A stretch of 57,636 nucleotides of DNA. Source: Taishania sp. GTDB lineage: Bacteria; Bacteroidota; Bacteroidia; Flavobacteriales_D; Crocinitomicaceae. The stretch's first letter is position 1. Every line of letters starts with the position of its first letter. The DNA lies in assembly GCA_030150045.1 (NCBI GenBank), contig JASLGM010000040.1, positions 1 through 57,636 on the forward strand, read 5' to 3'. The notes below the pieces were generated by a model that saw only the letters and a program-made list of their open reading frames with translations, was not told the DNA's origin and did no database searches. The translations under genes and the position numbers were made by a program. Shown here piece by piece: positions 1 to 8,820 of the stretch.

Positions 1-141
1 GGCGGAGGGTGATAGCTGTTTGCGGTGTTGCCTTCAGTTGCCATTTTTGTGGTTGCGACCTTGGGAGCACACCAGAAAAAGGAAAGCAAGGTAAGGAAAA
101 CACAAAAACACTAAAACCTGTAGACGGAAATGCTGGCAAAA
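1..141 (+). repeat. Family A dispersed repeat, copy 1 (degenerate, 5' cut by window edge)
   Basis: This is the most diverged copy of the 147-bp family A repeat. It keeps the order of landmarks seen elsewhere: GATAGCTG near the start, GTTGCGACC before the apical loop, GGAGCACACC after it, then CTAAAACCTGTAGACGG and an end resembling GGCTGCCAAA. It lies on the 3' side of the ygiQ gene. The first bases of the element are outside the window. No gene is seen here. Confidence 0.55.
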
Positions 142-169
142 GAAAAAGGCCACCTAATTGGCAGCCTTT
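135..169 (-). terminator. Rho-independent terminator of ygiQ
   Basis: On the minus strand AAAGGCTGCC and GGTGGCCTTT form a 10-bp stem (two G-U pairs) around an AATTA loop. A T-rich run (TTCTTTT) follows. It starts seven bases after the ygiQ stop codon. Confidence 0.8.
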
Positions 170-175
170 AATCTG

Positions 176-2143
176 TTATCTTTTTTTATTACGGTCGTTT
201 TTACGTCTTTCCTCCAACCATTTTGGCATTGGTTTCTGGGACGTGTTTTTCACTTCTTCTGTTTTTTTGGAACGTCCATTGTCATGAGGTTGAAAGTGAC
301 TGCGATCATTATTCCCGAGTAATTTTTCAATCAATTCAGGACGATTTGCTTTTTGTAAGCGCTGACGAATCCATGCTTGATTTTCCTTTTTGTACCAGAA
401 GAAAAACTTGTTTTGATTGAGTTTTTCCTCCTTGGATTTTACGGTACGGATGGGTTTCAGGGTATAAGGATGCACGCCAGAATAGTAAATAACGGTCGCC
501 ACGGTCATTGGGGTTGGAGTGAAATCTTGCACTTGTTCCAATTGGAATCCCATGTCTTTGGTTTCGGCTGCTAAATTCGCCATATCTTCTTCTTCACAAC
601 CTGGGTGGGAGGAAATAAAGTAGGGAATAAGTTGCTGTTGCAGGTTGTGCTTAGCGGAAATTTTCTCGTATTTTTCCTTGAATTTGTGGAAATATTTGAA
701 CGATGGTTTTCGCATCACGCGGAGGGTTGCGTCAGACGTATGTTCGGGTGCTACTTTTAAACGGCCACTAACATGGCGTGTGATTACTTGTTCGATATAT
801 TCGTCATGGTTTCCGTCTTCGTTATTTTTATTGAAATCATCCACCAAAAGGTCGTAACGAATTCCAGATCCGATAAATGCTTTTTTTACTTTCGGGTGCT
901 GATCTACTTTTTTATAGAGCTCCGTCATGTGTTTGTGATTCGTGTCAAGGTTGCTACAAATCACGGGGTGTATACAGCTTGGAGAAGAGCAACGGGCGCA
1001 GATTGCCTCATCTTTTCCTTGCATGCGGTACATGTTCGCAGATGGACCACCAAGATCTGAGATGTATCCTTTGAAGTCTGGATCGCTCACCACTTGTTCC
1101 AACTCGTTAAGGATAGATTTTTCACTTCGTGAAGCGATAAATTTTCCTTGGTGAGCAGAAATGGTACAGAAACTACATCCTCCAAAGCAACCACGGTGCA
1201 TGTTGATGGAGAATTTAATCATGTCAAACGCTGGAATAGCTCCACGTTTATTGTATTTAGGATGCGGTGCTCGTGTGTAGGGAAGGTCGAAGCTTTGATC
1301 AATTTCTTTTTCCTCCATGGTTTTGAAGGGCGGGTTTATGACCAAACGGCGTCCACCAATCATTTGAATGATACGGTTGGCTTGCCATTTATTTGATTCT
1401 TGTTCCACGATTTTAAAGTTCGCAGCGTATCTTAATTTATCTTCTAAGCAGGTTTCGTGAGAGGCTAGCTCAACGGTTTCCCAGTTTTTGTTTTTCGGCA
1501 TTTCCTCTCCTTCGTCTTGCAAGAAAGCTACCTGTTTAATGGTACGAAGATTCGAGAATGGCACTCCCTTTTTAAGTAGACGCAACATTTCACGTAAGGG
1601 TTGATCGCCCATGCCATAAACCAAAATATCGGCACCTGAATCGGCGAGAATGCTTGGTTTCAAATGGTCTTGCCAGTAATCATAATGGGTTACGCGTCGA
1701 AGAGAAGCTTCGATTCCACCAATCATCACAGGGACGTCAGGGTACAAATCTTTTAAGATTTTTGTATAGGCTATGGTAGCGTAATCAGGTCGGAAACCCG
1801 CTTGTCCACCAGGAGTATAAGCGTCTGTAGAGCGTAAACGTTTGTTTGCGGTGTAATGGTTTACCATTGAATCCATACATCCTGCGGTAACTCCAAAGAA
1901 GTACTTTGGTTTTCCAAATTTCTTGAAATCCCTTAAGTCATCTTTCCAGTTCGGTTGAGCAACGACGGCAACTCTAAAGCCTTCGTCCTCGATAATGCGT
2001 CCAATCACGGCTGTTCCAAACGCAGGGTGATCAACATATGCATCACCCGAAATGAGCACTACATCAATTTCCTCCCATCCGCGTTTTTCTACTTCCTTCA
2101 TGGTTAAAGGAAGCCAATCTGTTATCGGTCTAAGTTCTTGCAT
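176..2143 (-). CDS. YgiQ family radical SAM protein
   Basis: This 655-residue protein is a YgiQ-type radical SAM enzyme; its reaction is not established. The 4Fe-4S/SAM motif is CFGGCSFC, with Cys319, Cys323 and Cys326. The family's N-terminal GDAYVDHPAFG segment lies at about 33-43, and a second Cys group (CARCSSPSCIHPVIC) follows at about 380. The C-terminus is a basic, low-complexity tail of about 60 residues. The start at 2143 keeps the conserved RPITDWLPLT segment, which a later Met at residue 15 would lose. A TAATTTTG box at 2148-2155 sits only five bases before this ATG, so either it is fortuitous or the message is nearly leaderless. It is probably monocistronic. Confidence 0.93.
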   Translation of the reverse strand: MQELRPITDWLPLTMKEVEKRGWEEIDVVLISGDAYVDHPAFGTAVIGRIIEDEGFRVAVVAQPNWKDDLRDFKKFGKPKYFFGVTAGCMDSMVNHYTANKRLRSTDAYTPGGQAGFRPDYATIAYTKILKDLYPDVPVMIGGIEASLRRVTHYDYWQDHLKPSILADSGADILVYGMGDQPLREMLRLLKKGVPFSNLRTIKQVAFLQDEGEEMPKNKNWETVELASHETCLEDKLRYAANFKIVEQESNKWQANRIIQMIGGRRLVINPPFKTMEEKEIDQSFDLPYTRAPHPKYNKRGAIPAFDMIKFSINMHRGCFGGCSFCTISAHQGKFIASRSEKSILNELEQVVSDPDFKGYISDLGGPSANMYRMQGKDEAICARCSSPSCIHPVICSNLDTNHKHMTELYKKVDQHPKVKKAFIGSGIRYDLLVDDFNKNNEDGNHDEYIEQVITRHVSGRLKVAPEHTSDATLRVMRKPSFKYFHKFKEKYEKISAKHNLQQQLIPYFISSHPGCEEEDMANLAAETKDMGFQLEQVQDFTPTPMTVATVIYYSGVHPYTLKPIRTVKSKEEKLNQNKFFFWYKKENQAWIRQRLQKANRPELIEKLLGNNDRSHFQPHDNGRSKKTEEVKNTSQKPMPKWLEERRKNDRNKKR

Positions 2144-2211
2144 GGGGCAAAATTACGGCTATTCTATGATTATTTCTTTGAATAGTGCATAAAAATAAAG
2201 TCTGCTATCAA

Positions 2212-3072
2212 TTAATTGATCTGAATCCAATACGATCCACCATGTTTTTCAACTCTTTCTAAGTTTTTATGATTCCAAATTGGGGAAATTACTTTAGCCA
2301 ATTCTGGGTCTTCACTAATAAAATAATTAGGGAGAATGGTCTTGTATCTTATTGGATTAGCGATAACAAATGCAGCAAGGACGTATTGTTCATTGTAAAA
2401 ACGGTCACACATAAATTGAGGGTAGTCGTAAGGAAGATAAATATCATGGATATGAACAATCACTCCTTTTTTCAATAATGGTAAAATCTCTAAGAAAGAA
2501 ATCATACTGTCTGAGTTAGGGAACACGCGATGTGAATTATCAATAAACAAAATGTCATTTTCGGACAAAGTATCTAAGATAAAACTATAATCACTTATGT
2601 CTTCAAACGGTTTACGAATGATTTCATCTGAAAGATGATCAATGTTTGCTCTTGGAAATGGGTCTATGGAAATAATTTTGGTGTCCAATTGATGGTCTTT
2701 GATTGCTTTTCGTGCAACTTTTGTGGAGTTACCAGATCCAATTTCAATGTAGGTATTCGGTTTATAATTTGCAATCATGCCATAAATCCCTACGATATCT
2801 AAACCAGGCAGAAAGTTATTAATCCACGTTGGTTTGTTTTCTTCTTTATCAAGGGAAGAAGGTTGTATTTCTTGTAGTTGATTGGTATACTCTAAAAAAG
2901 AAATAAGATTTGAACGGTAAACTTCTCTGTTTTCATTAATTATAGCATATAACTGTTGATGTGGAGGTTTGCCATGTCCATAACGAGGAACTGGATTCAC
3001 ACGATAATCTAATGTGATTAATTGTTCTTTTTTTACTAATGTTTTATAAATTAGTTTAAGTCTCTTTTTCAT
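2212..3072 (-). CDS. Class I SAM-dependent methyltransferase
   Basis: About 286 residues. Motif I is YIEIGSGNSTKVA and binds the SAM glycine loop; IISIDPFPR follows, then FEDISDYSF and an acidic LFIDNSHR strand. This matches the Methyltransf_24-like fold. A substrate cannot be read from sequence. I chose the ATG giving MKKRLKLIYKTL at 3072; an in-frame ATG three codons upstream (3081) is possible. The basic N-terminus is not a signal peptide. The divergent neighbour is a hexapeptide acyltransferase, so a role in modifying a surface glycan is a reasonable guess only. Confidence 0.75.
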   Translation of the reverse strand: MKKRLKLIYKTLVKKEQLITLDYRVNPVPRYGHGKPPHQQLYAIINENREVYRSNLISFLEYTNQLQEIQPSSLDKEENKPTWINNFLPGLDIVGIYGMIANYKPNTYIEIGSGNSTKVARKAIKDHQLDTKIISIDPFPRANIDHLSDEIIRKPFEDISDYSFILDTLSENDILFIDNSHRVFPNSDSMISFLEILPLLKKGVIVHIHDIYLPYDYPQFMCDRFYNEQYVLAAFVIANPIRYKTILPNYFISEDPELAKVISPIWNHKNLERVEKHGGSYWIQIN

Positions 3073-3297
3073 ACGACACAAATAAACAGTTAAGCAAATA
3101 ATTAAGCAAATAATTTCACTTGTTCTAGTACAAAAGGTAAACGCTTGTTTTGTGAATCATCTTGTTACATTTATTAAACTTATGATGGTGTAGCTTAACC
3201 TTAAGAAAGGTCGTCAACCTAACATTAACGCAATTATTGATATTAAGTATACTAAAGTTTATTACTTTTAATCCACTTTTTAAAAATAGAAAGCTAA
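3073..3297. other. Divergent intergenic region
   Basis: This 225-bp region lies between the divergent methyltransferase and acyltransferase genes. It should hold both promoters, but I see no clean TAnnTTTG box. It carries a perfect tandem repeat of TTAAGCAAATAA (about 3090-3113). Confidence 0.4.
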
Positions 3298-3960
3298 ATG
3301 ATTATCTCGACGCTTCTTCGAATCAGTTTTTGGAAAACCTTAAGGATGAACCTGTCTTATTTCACTTTTTTCGAAGCGCTACGTTTTCCAATACTTGTGT
3401 CGAGATCAGTTGTGTTGAAAAGCGTAAAAGGGAAAGTAATATTGGATGGAGATCCTTCCTTCGCTCGCATTCGGATAGGATTTGGTGATGTGGGACATAT
3501 CGATGAAAAAAAGGAGAGAGGCATCTGGCAGAATAACGGAACAATCCATTTTAAAGGTAGTGCCTATCTGGGAATGGGAACACGTATCTCTTGTCAGAAA
3601 AACGCATTGATTCAACTAGGAAATCAATTCAATGTTACTGGAAAAACTACCTTGCTCGCTGCCCAGAAAATTGTTTTTGGAGACAATTGCTTGATCTCTT
3701 GGGACGTGCTTGTGATGGATACAGATTTTCACCCAATTTACAGTAGTGGAGGAAATAGAATCAACCCCGATAAAGCCATTTTCGTAGGGGATAAAGTGTG
3801 GGTCGGTTGTAAAGTAACCGTGTTAAAAGGAGCAAACATCGCTTCAGGGAGTGTTATTGGAGCAAATTCCAAAGTAAGTGGCGCTTTAAAAACAGAAAAC
3901 TCCATTTATGCCGGCGAACCACTTACCTTGAAAAGAGAACAAATCCGATGGGATTATTAG
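3298..3960 (+). CDS. Left-handed beta-helix (hexapeptide repeat) acyltransferase
   Basis: A 220-residue member of the WcaF/LacA-like sugar O-acyltransferases, which acetylate surface polysaccharide units from acetyl-CoA. Hexapeptide turns fill roughly residues 85-205, for example LGMGTRIS, IVFGDNCLIS, VWVGCKVTVLKGANIASGS. The likely catalytic His lies in MDTDFHPIY. The N-terminus (ISFWKTLRMNLSYFTF, then LRFPILVSR) has the hydrophobic lead-in typical of the family and supports the ATG at 3298. The gene ends tail-to-tail with tpx, and the two stop codons overlap by four bases. Confidence 0.85.
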   Translation: MIISTLLRISFWKTLRMNLSYFTFFEALRFPILVSRSVVLKSVKGKVILDGDPSFARIRIGFGDVGHIDEKKERGIWQNNGTIHFKGSAYLGMGTRISCQKNALIQLGNQFNVTGKTTLLAAQKIVFGDNCLISWDVLVMDTDFHPIYSSGGNRINPDKAIFVGDKVWVGCKVTVLKGANIASGSVIGANSKVSGALKTENSIYAGEPLTLKREQIRWDY

Positions 3961-4460
3961 GCCTCTAGACTTTTTATTGCTGCCTCATAATTTGGTTCAT
4001 TCACAATGTCGTCCACTAATTCGCTGTGAATCACCGTTCCTTGCTCATCCAAAACGATCACCGCACGAGCCAAAAGCCCCTTCAACGGACCGTCAACCAT
4101 CAATAAACCATTTGTCGAACCAAAGTTAGCATCGTCAAAATCACTGGTCGAAACCACGTTTTCTATCCCCTCCGCAGAGCAAAAACGGCTGTGCGCAAAA
4201 GGTAAATCCTTAGAAACGCTCAATACCAACGTGTTTTCCATGTCTGCCGCTTTTTGGTTAAATGTTCGAACAGATTGCGCGCATACACCCGTGTCAACAC
4301 TTGGAAAAATGTTTAAAACCACCTTTTTACCCGATAATTCTGCTGGAGAAATTCGAGATAAATCCGTTTTTACTAATGAAAAACCTGCTATTTTTTGACC
4401 AATCACCGGTAAATTTCCGTTTGTGTGGATTGGATTTCCTTTAAAATTTAATGAAGCCAT
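3957..4460 (-). CDS. tpx: Thiol peroxidase (Tpx, atypical 2-Cys peroxiredoxin)
   Basis: A 167-residue cytoplasmic peroxiredoxin that reduces H2O2 and alkyl hydroperoxides using thioredoxin. The peroxidatic Cys60 lies in PSVDTGVCAQ and the resolving Cys94 in SRFCSAEG, the spacing expected of Tpx. The length is normal. The C-terminal REase-like LVDDIVNEPNYEAA segment is also typical of the family. No operon partner is seen. Its stop overlaps that of the convergent acyltransferase (3957-3960), with no terminator between them. Confidence 0.95.
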   Translation of the reverse strand: MASLNFKGNPIHTNGNLPVIGQKIAGFSLVKTDLSRISPAELSGKKVVLNIFPSVDTGVCAQSVRTFNQKAADMENTLVLSVSKDLPFAHSRFCSAEGIENVVSTSDFDDANFGSTNGLLMVDGPLKGLLARAVIVLDEQGTVIHSELVDDIVNEPNYEAAIKSLEA

Positions 4461-4534
4461 TTTGTCTGATTTTTACAAACGAAGATAAGGCTTTTGACTA
4501 CCTGTTTATGATTTTTGAAGGAGTTTATTTCTAT

Positions 4535-4681
4535 TTGGCAGCCATTTCGGTCTACACGCTTTAGTAAATGGGTAAAAAACCGTTCGACAGCTGTTTACCA
4601 CGTGCTTCTTATAGTCGCAGTGGCAAACTAGCGCTCAACAGCTTTTTCACTCCCTTTAGCTATCGCGCTCCCACCGGGCTG
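4535..4681 (-). repeat. Family A dispersed repeat, copy 2
   Basis: Reverse-oriented copy between the divergent tpx and lipoprotein genes. Read on the minus strand it runs from CAGCCCGG through GCGCGATAGCTAAA and the apical CTGCGACTATAAGAAGCACG to TTTACTAAAGCGTGTAGACCG and GGCTGCCAAA. The inner arms GTTTGCCAC and GTGGTAAAC pair with one G-U pair. The paired GTGAAC boxes are degraded here (GTGAAA and TCGAAC). Confidence 0.85.
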
Positions 4682-4849
4682 AAATGCACAGTTCCAACAT
4701 TCCAACCGTTTATCAACCCAAAAACGAATTTATGACCATGCTTTCCCTAACTAAAGTGAACATCAATTTACATGATTAATACAGAAACAAAATATATACA
4801 TGTAAAAGTCTTAGAATCTTCCTATTTTTATCCTCTTAAAGGATTCATT

Positions 4850-5809
4850 ATGCGGTTTAATGTGAAACATTTTTTTGGGTTTGTCCTTTTCTTTCTTATT
4901 TTTAGCTGTAAGCCAGAAGGACAGAAAAAGGAGGCTCCACCAACAATTGACTATAAAGAATCGTTGATTAACTTTTCCTTTTTTTACACCGAGTACGAAA
5001 ACTGGATGTCTTTTCCCGTTTGGTTCAATGATTCTCTTATTCAAAAGGAAGGAATTGAAAGCATTACCCGTGAAGTATTCTCGCAAGGCATTGAAGATAC
5101 AAGTCTTTTTATTACCGAAGTGCTCAACCACAGATGGGTTTACGAATTTAATGCCGATGGCACCGTTAAACGTGTAGATGCTGCCTCCATTTATGATGCA
5201 AAAATCATAAGTGAAGTTTTATTTAACTACCGTGGACTAGATAGACATACAGGTTATTCACAGGTCATGGTTTCTGAAAAAGAAATGAGTGATTATGAAA
5301 ATCTACCTTATGTCATTCATAATAAAAAACAAGAAAATAAAGATTGGGTCTCTTTTACAGAGTGGAGTAATCAGTATAATGTGTTTGTTTTGAACAATGA
5401 AGAACACTGGAAAGCATTAGTAATTGACACTTTGATAGGCCCAAAACCAGTTGATTTCATTATTTATGGTGGAGTCATTCGCCCAAAAAAATCCTACAAA
5501 GTCAGTAATCTTGTAGAAGAAAACACCGTACGTAACTATACTTATCAAGGAACGCATCTTTCTGAAATTGAACGCATCGAAGATCCTTTCGTTAACCGTA
5601 AAAAATTTGAATACGATAATAATGGTTACCTGACTAAAGTGATCGATTCCACTTTCAGTATGGGTGGATTTGTAAATAAATCCATTTTGAAAATCAATTA
5701 TAAAGACGGATTGCCCCATTTGATTACAAAAGTACTTCAACGGAAAGGAGAAGAAAAAGTCATGTATAGCGAACGTTTGACGTACACTTTTAACACTAAA
5801 AAAGACTAA
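4850..5809 (+). CDS. Hypothetical lipoprotein
   Basis: I do not recognise this 319-residue protein. From the ATG at 4850 it has a clear lipoprotein signal (MRFNVKHFFGFVLFFLIFSC) with the lipid-bearing Cys at residue 20. The longer frame from 4772 would bury that signal, so the shorter start is preferred. The mature part is mixed charge, rich in Tyr, Trp and Asp/Asn, with short stretches such as YEFNADGTVKR, YDNNGYLTKV and INYKDGLPHL that recall YD/MORN-like strand pairs. It ends 12 bases before pdxA and may be transcribed with it. Confidence 0.7.
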   Translation: MRFNVKHFFGFVLFFLIFSCKPEGQKKEAPPTIDYKESLINFSFFYTEYENWMSFPVWFNDSLIQKEGIESITREVFSQGIEDTSLFITEVLNHRWVYEFNADGTVKRVDAASIYDAKIISEVLFNYRGLDRHTGYSQVMVSEKEMSDYENLPYVIHNKKQENKDWVSFTEWSNQYNVFVLNNEEHWKALVIDTLIGPKPVDFIIYGGVIRPKKSYKVSNLVEENTVRNYTYQGTHLSEIERIEDPFVNRKKFEYDNNGYLTKVIDSTFSMGGFVNKSILKINYKDGLPHLITKVLQRKGEEKVMYSERLTYTFNTKKD

Positions 5810-5821
5810 ATATCCCATTTT

Positions 5822-6913
5822 ATGGAAAGAGAAAAAGAGAAAGAGAAAGAAATTGTAAAAGAGAATCCCGTACGCGTTGGAATCTCTATAGGCGATGTTA
5901 ATGGGATAGGACCAGAGGTTATTATTAAAGCACTTAGTGATAATCGAGTGTTGCTGGATTTCACACCTGTCATTTACGCTTCTAATAAAGTGTTGGCATA
6001 CCATAAAAAGTTGGTCGGAAATACAGAGTTTTCCTATCAATCCTGCCGTACAGCTGGCGATGCAAAACACCGAAAAGTGAATGTGGTAAATATTTCCGAT
6101 GAAGATATTCCTTTTGAATTGGGGGTGCCTACCGCACAAAGTGGAGCGTTTGCGTTTCAATCACTTGAAGCAGCCACACAAGACCTGGCATCAGGTAAAA
6201 TCGATGTGTTAGTCACTGCACCTATTTCTAAAGATGCAATGAAACAATCTGGATTCGAATTTCCTGGGCATACAGAATACTTAGCCAGCCTGTCCTCTAA
6301 ATCTGAAGCCTTGATGTTAATGGTTTCAGGCGAATTACGTGTAGCATTAGTGACAACACACGTTCCCATCAAAGAAGTACCGTCTTTGTTAACGACGGAG
6401 CGCATATTAGCAAAAATCAAAGAATTGGATCAGAGCTTACGCAAAGACTTCGGAATCATTAAGCCAAAAATTGCAGTGTTTGGCTTGAATCCACATGCGG
6501 GTGAAAATGGGAAAATGGGTACCGAAGAACAAGAAGTTATTATCCCAGCTATTCGCAAAGCTTTTGATGAAGGGATTATGGCTTTTGGTCCTTATCCAGC
6601 TGATGGATTTATCGGGTCAAACGCAAGAAAGCAGTTTGATGGTATTTTAGCCATGTATCACGATCAAGGATTATCTGGATTTAAAGCACTTGCTTTTGAT
6701 GACGGAGTTAATTTCACTGCTGGATTACCTATCGTACGTACATCACCAGATCATGGTACAGCTTATGATATAGTTGGAAAAAACTTAGCCTCTCCAACTT
6801 CCATGTTGAATGCAATCTATGTAGCGATCGATGTTTATGCAAAAAATCAATTTATTAAAGAAATGAACGCGAATCCCTTACCTTTTAGTCAAAAAGACAA
6901 CGGAGAAGAGTGA
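5822..6913 (+). CDS. pdxA: 4-hydroxythreonine-4-phosphate dehydrogenase
   Basis: PdxA oxidises 4-phosphohydroxy-L-threonine (NAD-dependent) in the DXP-dependent branch of pyridoxal phosphate synthesis. The 363-residue protein has ISIGDVNGIGPEV at the N-terminus and the three metal-binding His segments FPGHTEY, GLNPHAGE and MYHDQGL, all intact. The first 15 residues are a charged Glu/Lys-rich run outside the usual domain. The gene heads the yceD-rpmF-plsX-fabH-accB-accC cluster, although a separate promoter box precedes yceD. Confidence 0.95.
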   Translation: MEREKEKEKEIVKENPVRVGISIGDVNGIGPEVIIKALSDNRVLLDFTPVIYASNKVLAYHKKLVGNTEFSYQSCRTAGDAKHRKVNVVNISDEDIPFELGVPTAQSGAFAFQSLEAATQDLASGKIDVLVTAPISKDAMKQSGFEFPGHTEYLASLSSKSEALMLMVSGELRVALVTTHVPIKEVPSLLTTERILAKIKELDQSLRKDFGIIKPKIAVFGLNPHAGENGKMGTEEQEVIIPAIRKAFDEGIMAFGPYPADGFIGSNARKQFDGILAMYHDQGLSGFKALAFDDGVNFTAGLPIVRTSPDHGTAYDIVGKNLASPTSMLNAIYVAIDVYAKNQFIKEMNANPLPFSQKDNGEE

Positions 6914-6973
6914 TTATAGACGATTTTTTTATTAATATTTTAAGAAATTAGCGAATATCTATATTTATATTGT

Positions 6974-6981
6974 TAACTTTG
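6974..6981 (+). promoter_or_regulatory. Probable sigma-A -7 element for the yceD-rpmF-plsX-fabH cluster
   Basis: TAACTTTG matches the Bacteroidota TAnnTTTG element and lies 24 bases before the yceD ATG. No good -33 TTG is seen at 17-23 bases upstream. It overlaps the first codons of a longer TTG-started reading frame, which argues against that longer start. Confidence 0.55.
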
Positions 6982-7005
6982 CCGACTAATTTTCATTTCA
7001 GAAAT

Positions 7006-7638
7006 ATGTCTCGTCGTGAATATATCATACCTTTTATAGGATTGAAGCTAGGTGAGCATCACTATGAATTTGAAATAAAAACGAACTTTTTTAATGAATT
7101 AACGTATTCATTAATTGAAGGGGGAGAAGTAGCCGTTAAATTGGCCTTTGAAAAAAAGGAGACCATGATGATTGGACACTTTTCTTGCGAAGGGAAAGTT
7201 TTTACAAACTGTGACCGCTGTAATACGCCGGTAGAAGTTCCAGTAAAAGGAGCATTTCGATTGGTGTTTAAGCTGAGTACAGAACAAACAGATGATGAGT
7301 CGTTGATTGTGTTGTCGCCTGAAACTTTTGAGTTGGATGTGCACGAACATATTTACGAATTAATCATCATTTCATTACCACTTCGTAGTGTGCATCCAAA
7401 AGGTGAATGCGATGAAGAGATGATGGAGGTTATGTCTCAATATGTTGTCAACACTTTGGAAGAAGATGACGATTTAGATTGGGACGATGAAGAATGGGAT
7501 GAAGAGGAGGATGATTTCTTTGACGATGAAGATTTTGATGACGACCAGTGGGAGGATTCAGAAGAAGAAGAGGAAGGAGATGATTCACCAGATCGACCGA
7601 TAGACCCGAGGTGGTCAGCATTACAAAATTTGAATTAA
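7006..7638 (+). CDS. YceD/DUF177 family protein (23S rRNA accumulation protein)
   Basis: About 210 residues. YceD proteins are needed for normal 23S rRNA levels in other bacteria and are usually encoded next to rpmF, as here (18-base gap). Two Cys in NCDRCNTP lie in the middle of the domain. The C-terminal 60 residues are an extreme Asp/Glu tract (for example DWDDEEWDEEEDDFFDDEDF) ending in the family's DPRWSALQNL motif. The ATG at 7006 (MSRREYIIPF) is preferred to a TTG at 6970 that falls in a promoter-like box. Confidence 0.88.
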   Translation: MSRREYIIPFIGLKLGEHHYEFEIKTNFFNELTYSLIEGGEVAVKLAFEKKETMMIGHFSCEGKVFTNCDRCNTPVEVPVKGAFRLVFKLSTEQTDDESLIVLSPETFELDVHEHIYELIIISLPLRSVHPKGECDEEMMEVMSQYVVNTLEEDDDLDWDDEEWDEEEDDFFDDEDFDDDQWEDSEEEEEGDDSPDRPIDPRWSALQNLN

Positions 7639-7656
7639 CGTTATAAACAAAATAAA

Positions 7657-7848
7657 ATGGCACATCCAAAACGTAGAGTCTCTACAACAAGAAGAGACAA
7701 AAGAAGAACACACTTCAAAGCGGTAGCAAACAACATCGCAATTTGTCCTACAACAGGTCAGCCACACTTATTCCACCATGCTTACTGGCATGAAGGTAAA
7801 TTATATTACAAAGGGAAGGTTGTAGCAGAGAAAGAAGTAGCGATTTAA
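7657..7848 (+). CDS. rpmF: 50S ribosomal protein L32
   Basis: A 63-residue, very basic L32 with the family start MAHPKRRVSTTRRDKRRT. It has a single Cys (ICPTTGQPH) and no four-Cys zinc ribbon, so this is the zinc-independent form. It sits between yceD and plsX, a conserved arrangement that links ribosome supply to lipid synthesis. Confidence 0.97.
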   Translation: MAHPKRRVSTTRRDKRRTHFKAVANNIAICPTTGQPHLFHHAYWHEGKLYYKGKVVAEKEVAI

Positions 7849-7875
7849 TTCGCGCTTTAAACAAATTCTTCATTC

Positions 7876-8817
7876 ATGAAGATTGGAATAGATATTTTAG
7901 GCGGAGATTTTGCTCCAGACGCAAACTTGTCTGGAGCAATTCTTGCTAAAAAAGAACTTCCAATTGAAACCGAATTGGTCTTAATAGGCGACAAAGATAT
8001 GATCTTTAGTGGCCTTTTAGCGCTTGAAGCAAACCCAGAGGATTTCACCATTGTACATGCACCTGATGTGATTACAATGCATGATCACCCAACGCGTGCT
8101 TTGCCTCAAAAACCAAACAGTTCGATTTCAATCGGTTTTGACCTTTTAGCGAAAAAAGAGATTGATGTATTTGCAAGTACCGGTAATACCGGAGCAATGC
8201 TCGTGGGATCAATCTACAAAGTCAATACCATTCCTGGGATTATCCGTCCGTGTATCACTACTGTTTTACCATCCATTGATGGAACAAACGCCATCCTTTT
8301 GGATGTAGGTGCAAACGCAGATTGTAAACCAGATGTTCTTTATCAATTCGCTGTAGTGGGGTCCTTATACGTAAAACACGTTTACGGAATTGAAAATCCA
8401 CGTGTGGCGCTACTAAGTATTGGTGAAGAAGAATCAAAAGGGAATCTATTGACTGTTGCAACCCACAAACTCCTGGCGGATTCTGATGAAATTAATTTCA
8501 TCGGAAATGTAGAAGGTCGCGATTTATTCTTCGGTAAAGCAGACGTTGTCGTTTGCGATGGATTTACAGGGAATATCGTACTTAAACAAGCAGAAGGAAT
8601 GTATGCACTTATGCATAAAAGAGGCTTGACAAACGACGACTACTTTGCGCGTTTTAATTACGAAAACTATGGAGGAACTCCCGTGTTAGGTGTGAAAGGA
8701 AACGTAATAATTGGTCATGGAATTTCAAATGATAAAGCGGTGAAAAACATGATTAAGCACGCCTATGAGGTGGCGCTTTCTGGTTTGTCAACGAAAATTA
8801 ATGAAGCTTTCAACTAA
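7876..8817 (+). CDS. plsX: Phosphate acyltransferase PlsX
   Basis: PlsX converts acyl-ACP and phosphate into acyl-phosphate, the acyl donor for PlsY in phosphatidic acid synthesis. The 313-residue protein starts MKIGIDILGGDFAPD and carries the family's ASTGNTGAMLVGS and DVGANADCKPD segments and a C-terminal GHGISND motif. Length is normal. It is three bases from fabH, as expected for the plsX-fabH pair. Confidence 0.96.
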   Translation: MKIGIDILGGDFAPDANLSGAILAKKELPIETELVLIGDKDMIFSGLLALEANPEDFTIVHAPDVITMHDHPTRALPQKPNSSISIGFDLLAKKEIDVFASTGNTGAMLVGSIYKVNTIPGIIRPCITTVLPSIDGTNAILLDVGANADCKPDVLYQFAVVGSLYVKHVYGIENPRVALLSIGEEESKGNLLTVATHKLLADSDEINFIGNVEGRDLFFGKADVVVCDGFTGNIVLKQAEGMYALMHKRGLTNDDYFARFNYENYGGTPVLGVKGNVIIGHGISNDKAVKNMIKHAYEVALSGLSTKINEAFN

Positions 8818-8820
8818 ATT

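Noticed and set aside
2148..2155. TAATTTTG as the ygiQ promoter
   Set aside because: It is only five bases from the start codon, unlike the 18-43 bases at other genes, and the conserved N-terminus rules out a later start.
3090..3113. Tandem TTAAGCAAATAA repeat as an operator
   Set aside because: Two A+T-rich 12-mers next to a start codon can arise by slippage, and no regulator is linked.
3237..3488. Possible upstream N-terminus of the acyltransferase with a frameshift
   Set aside because: The frame at 3298 already supplies the family's typical N-terminus, so no frameshift is needed.
5417..6160. A 247-codon frame on the minus strand
   Set aside because: It lies antisense to the lipoprotein gene and pdxA, both of which have coherent products; its composition is that of a shadow frame.
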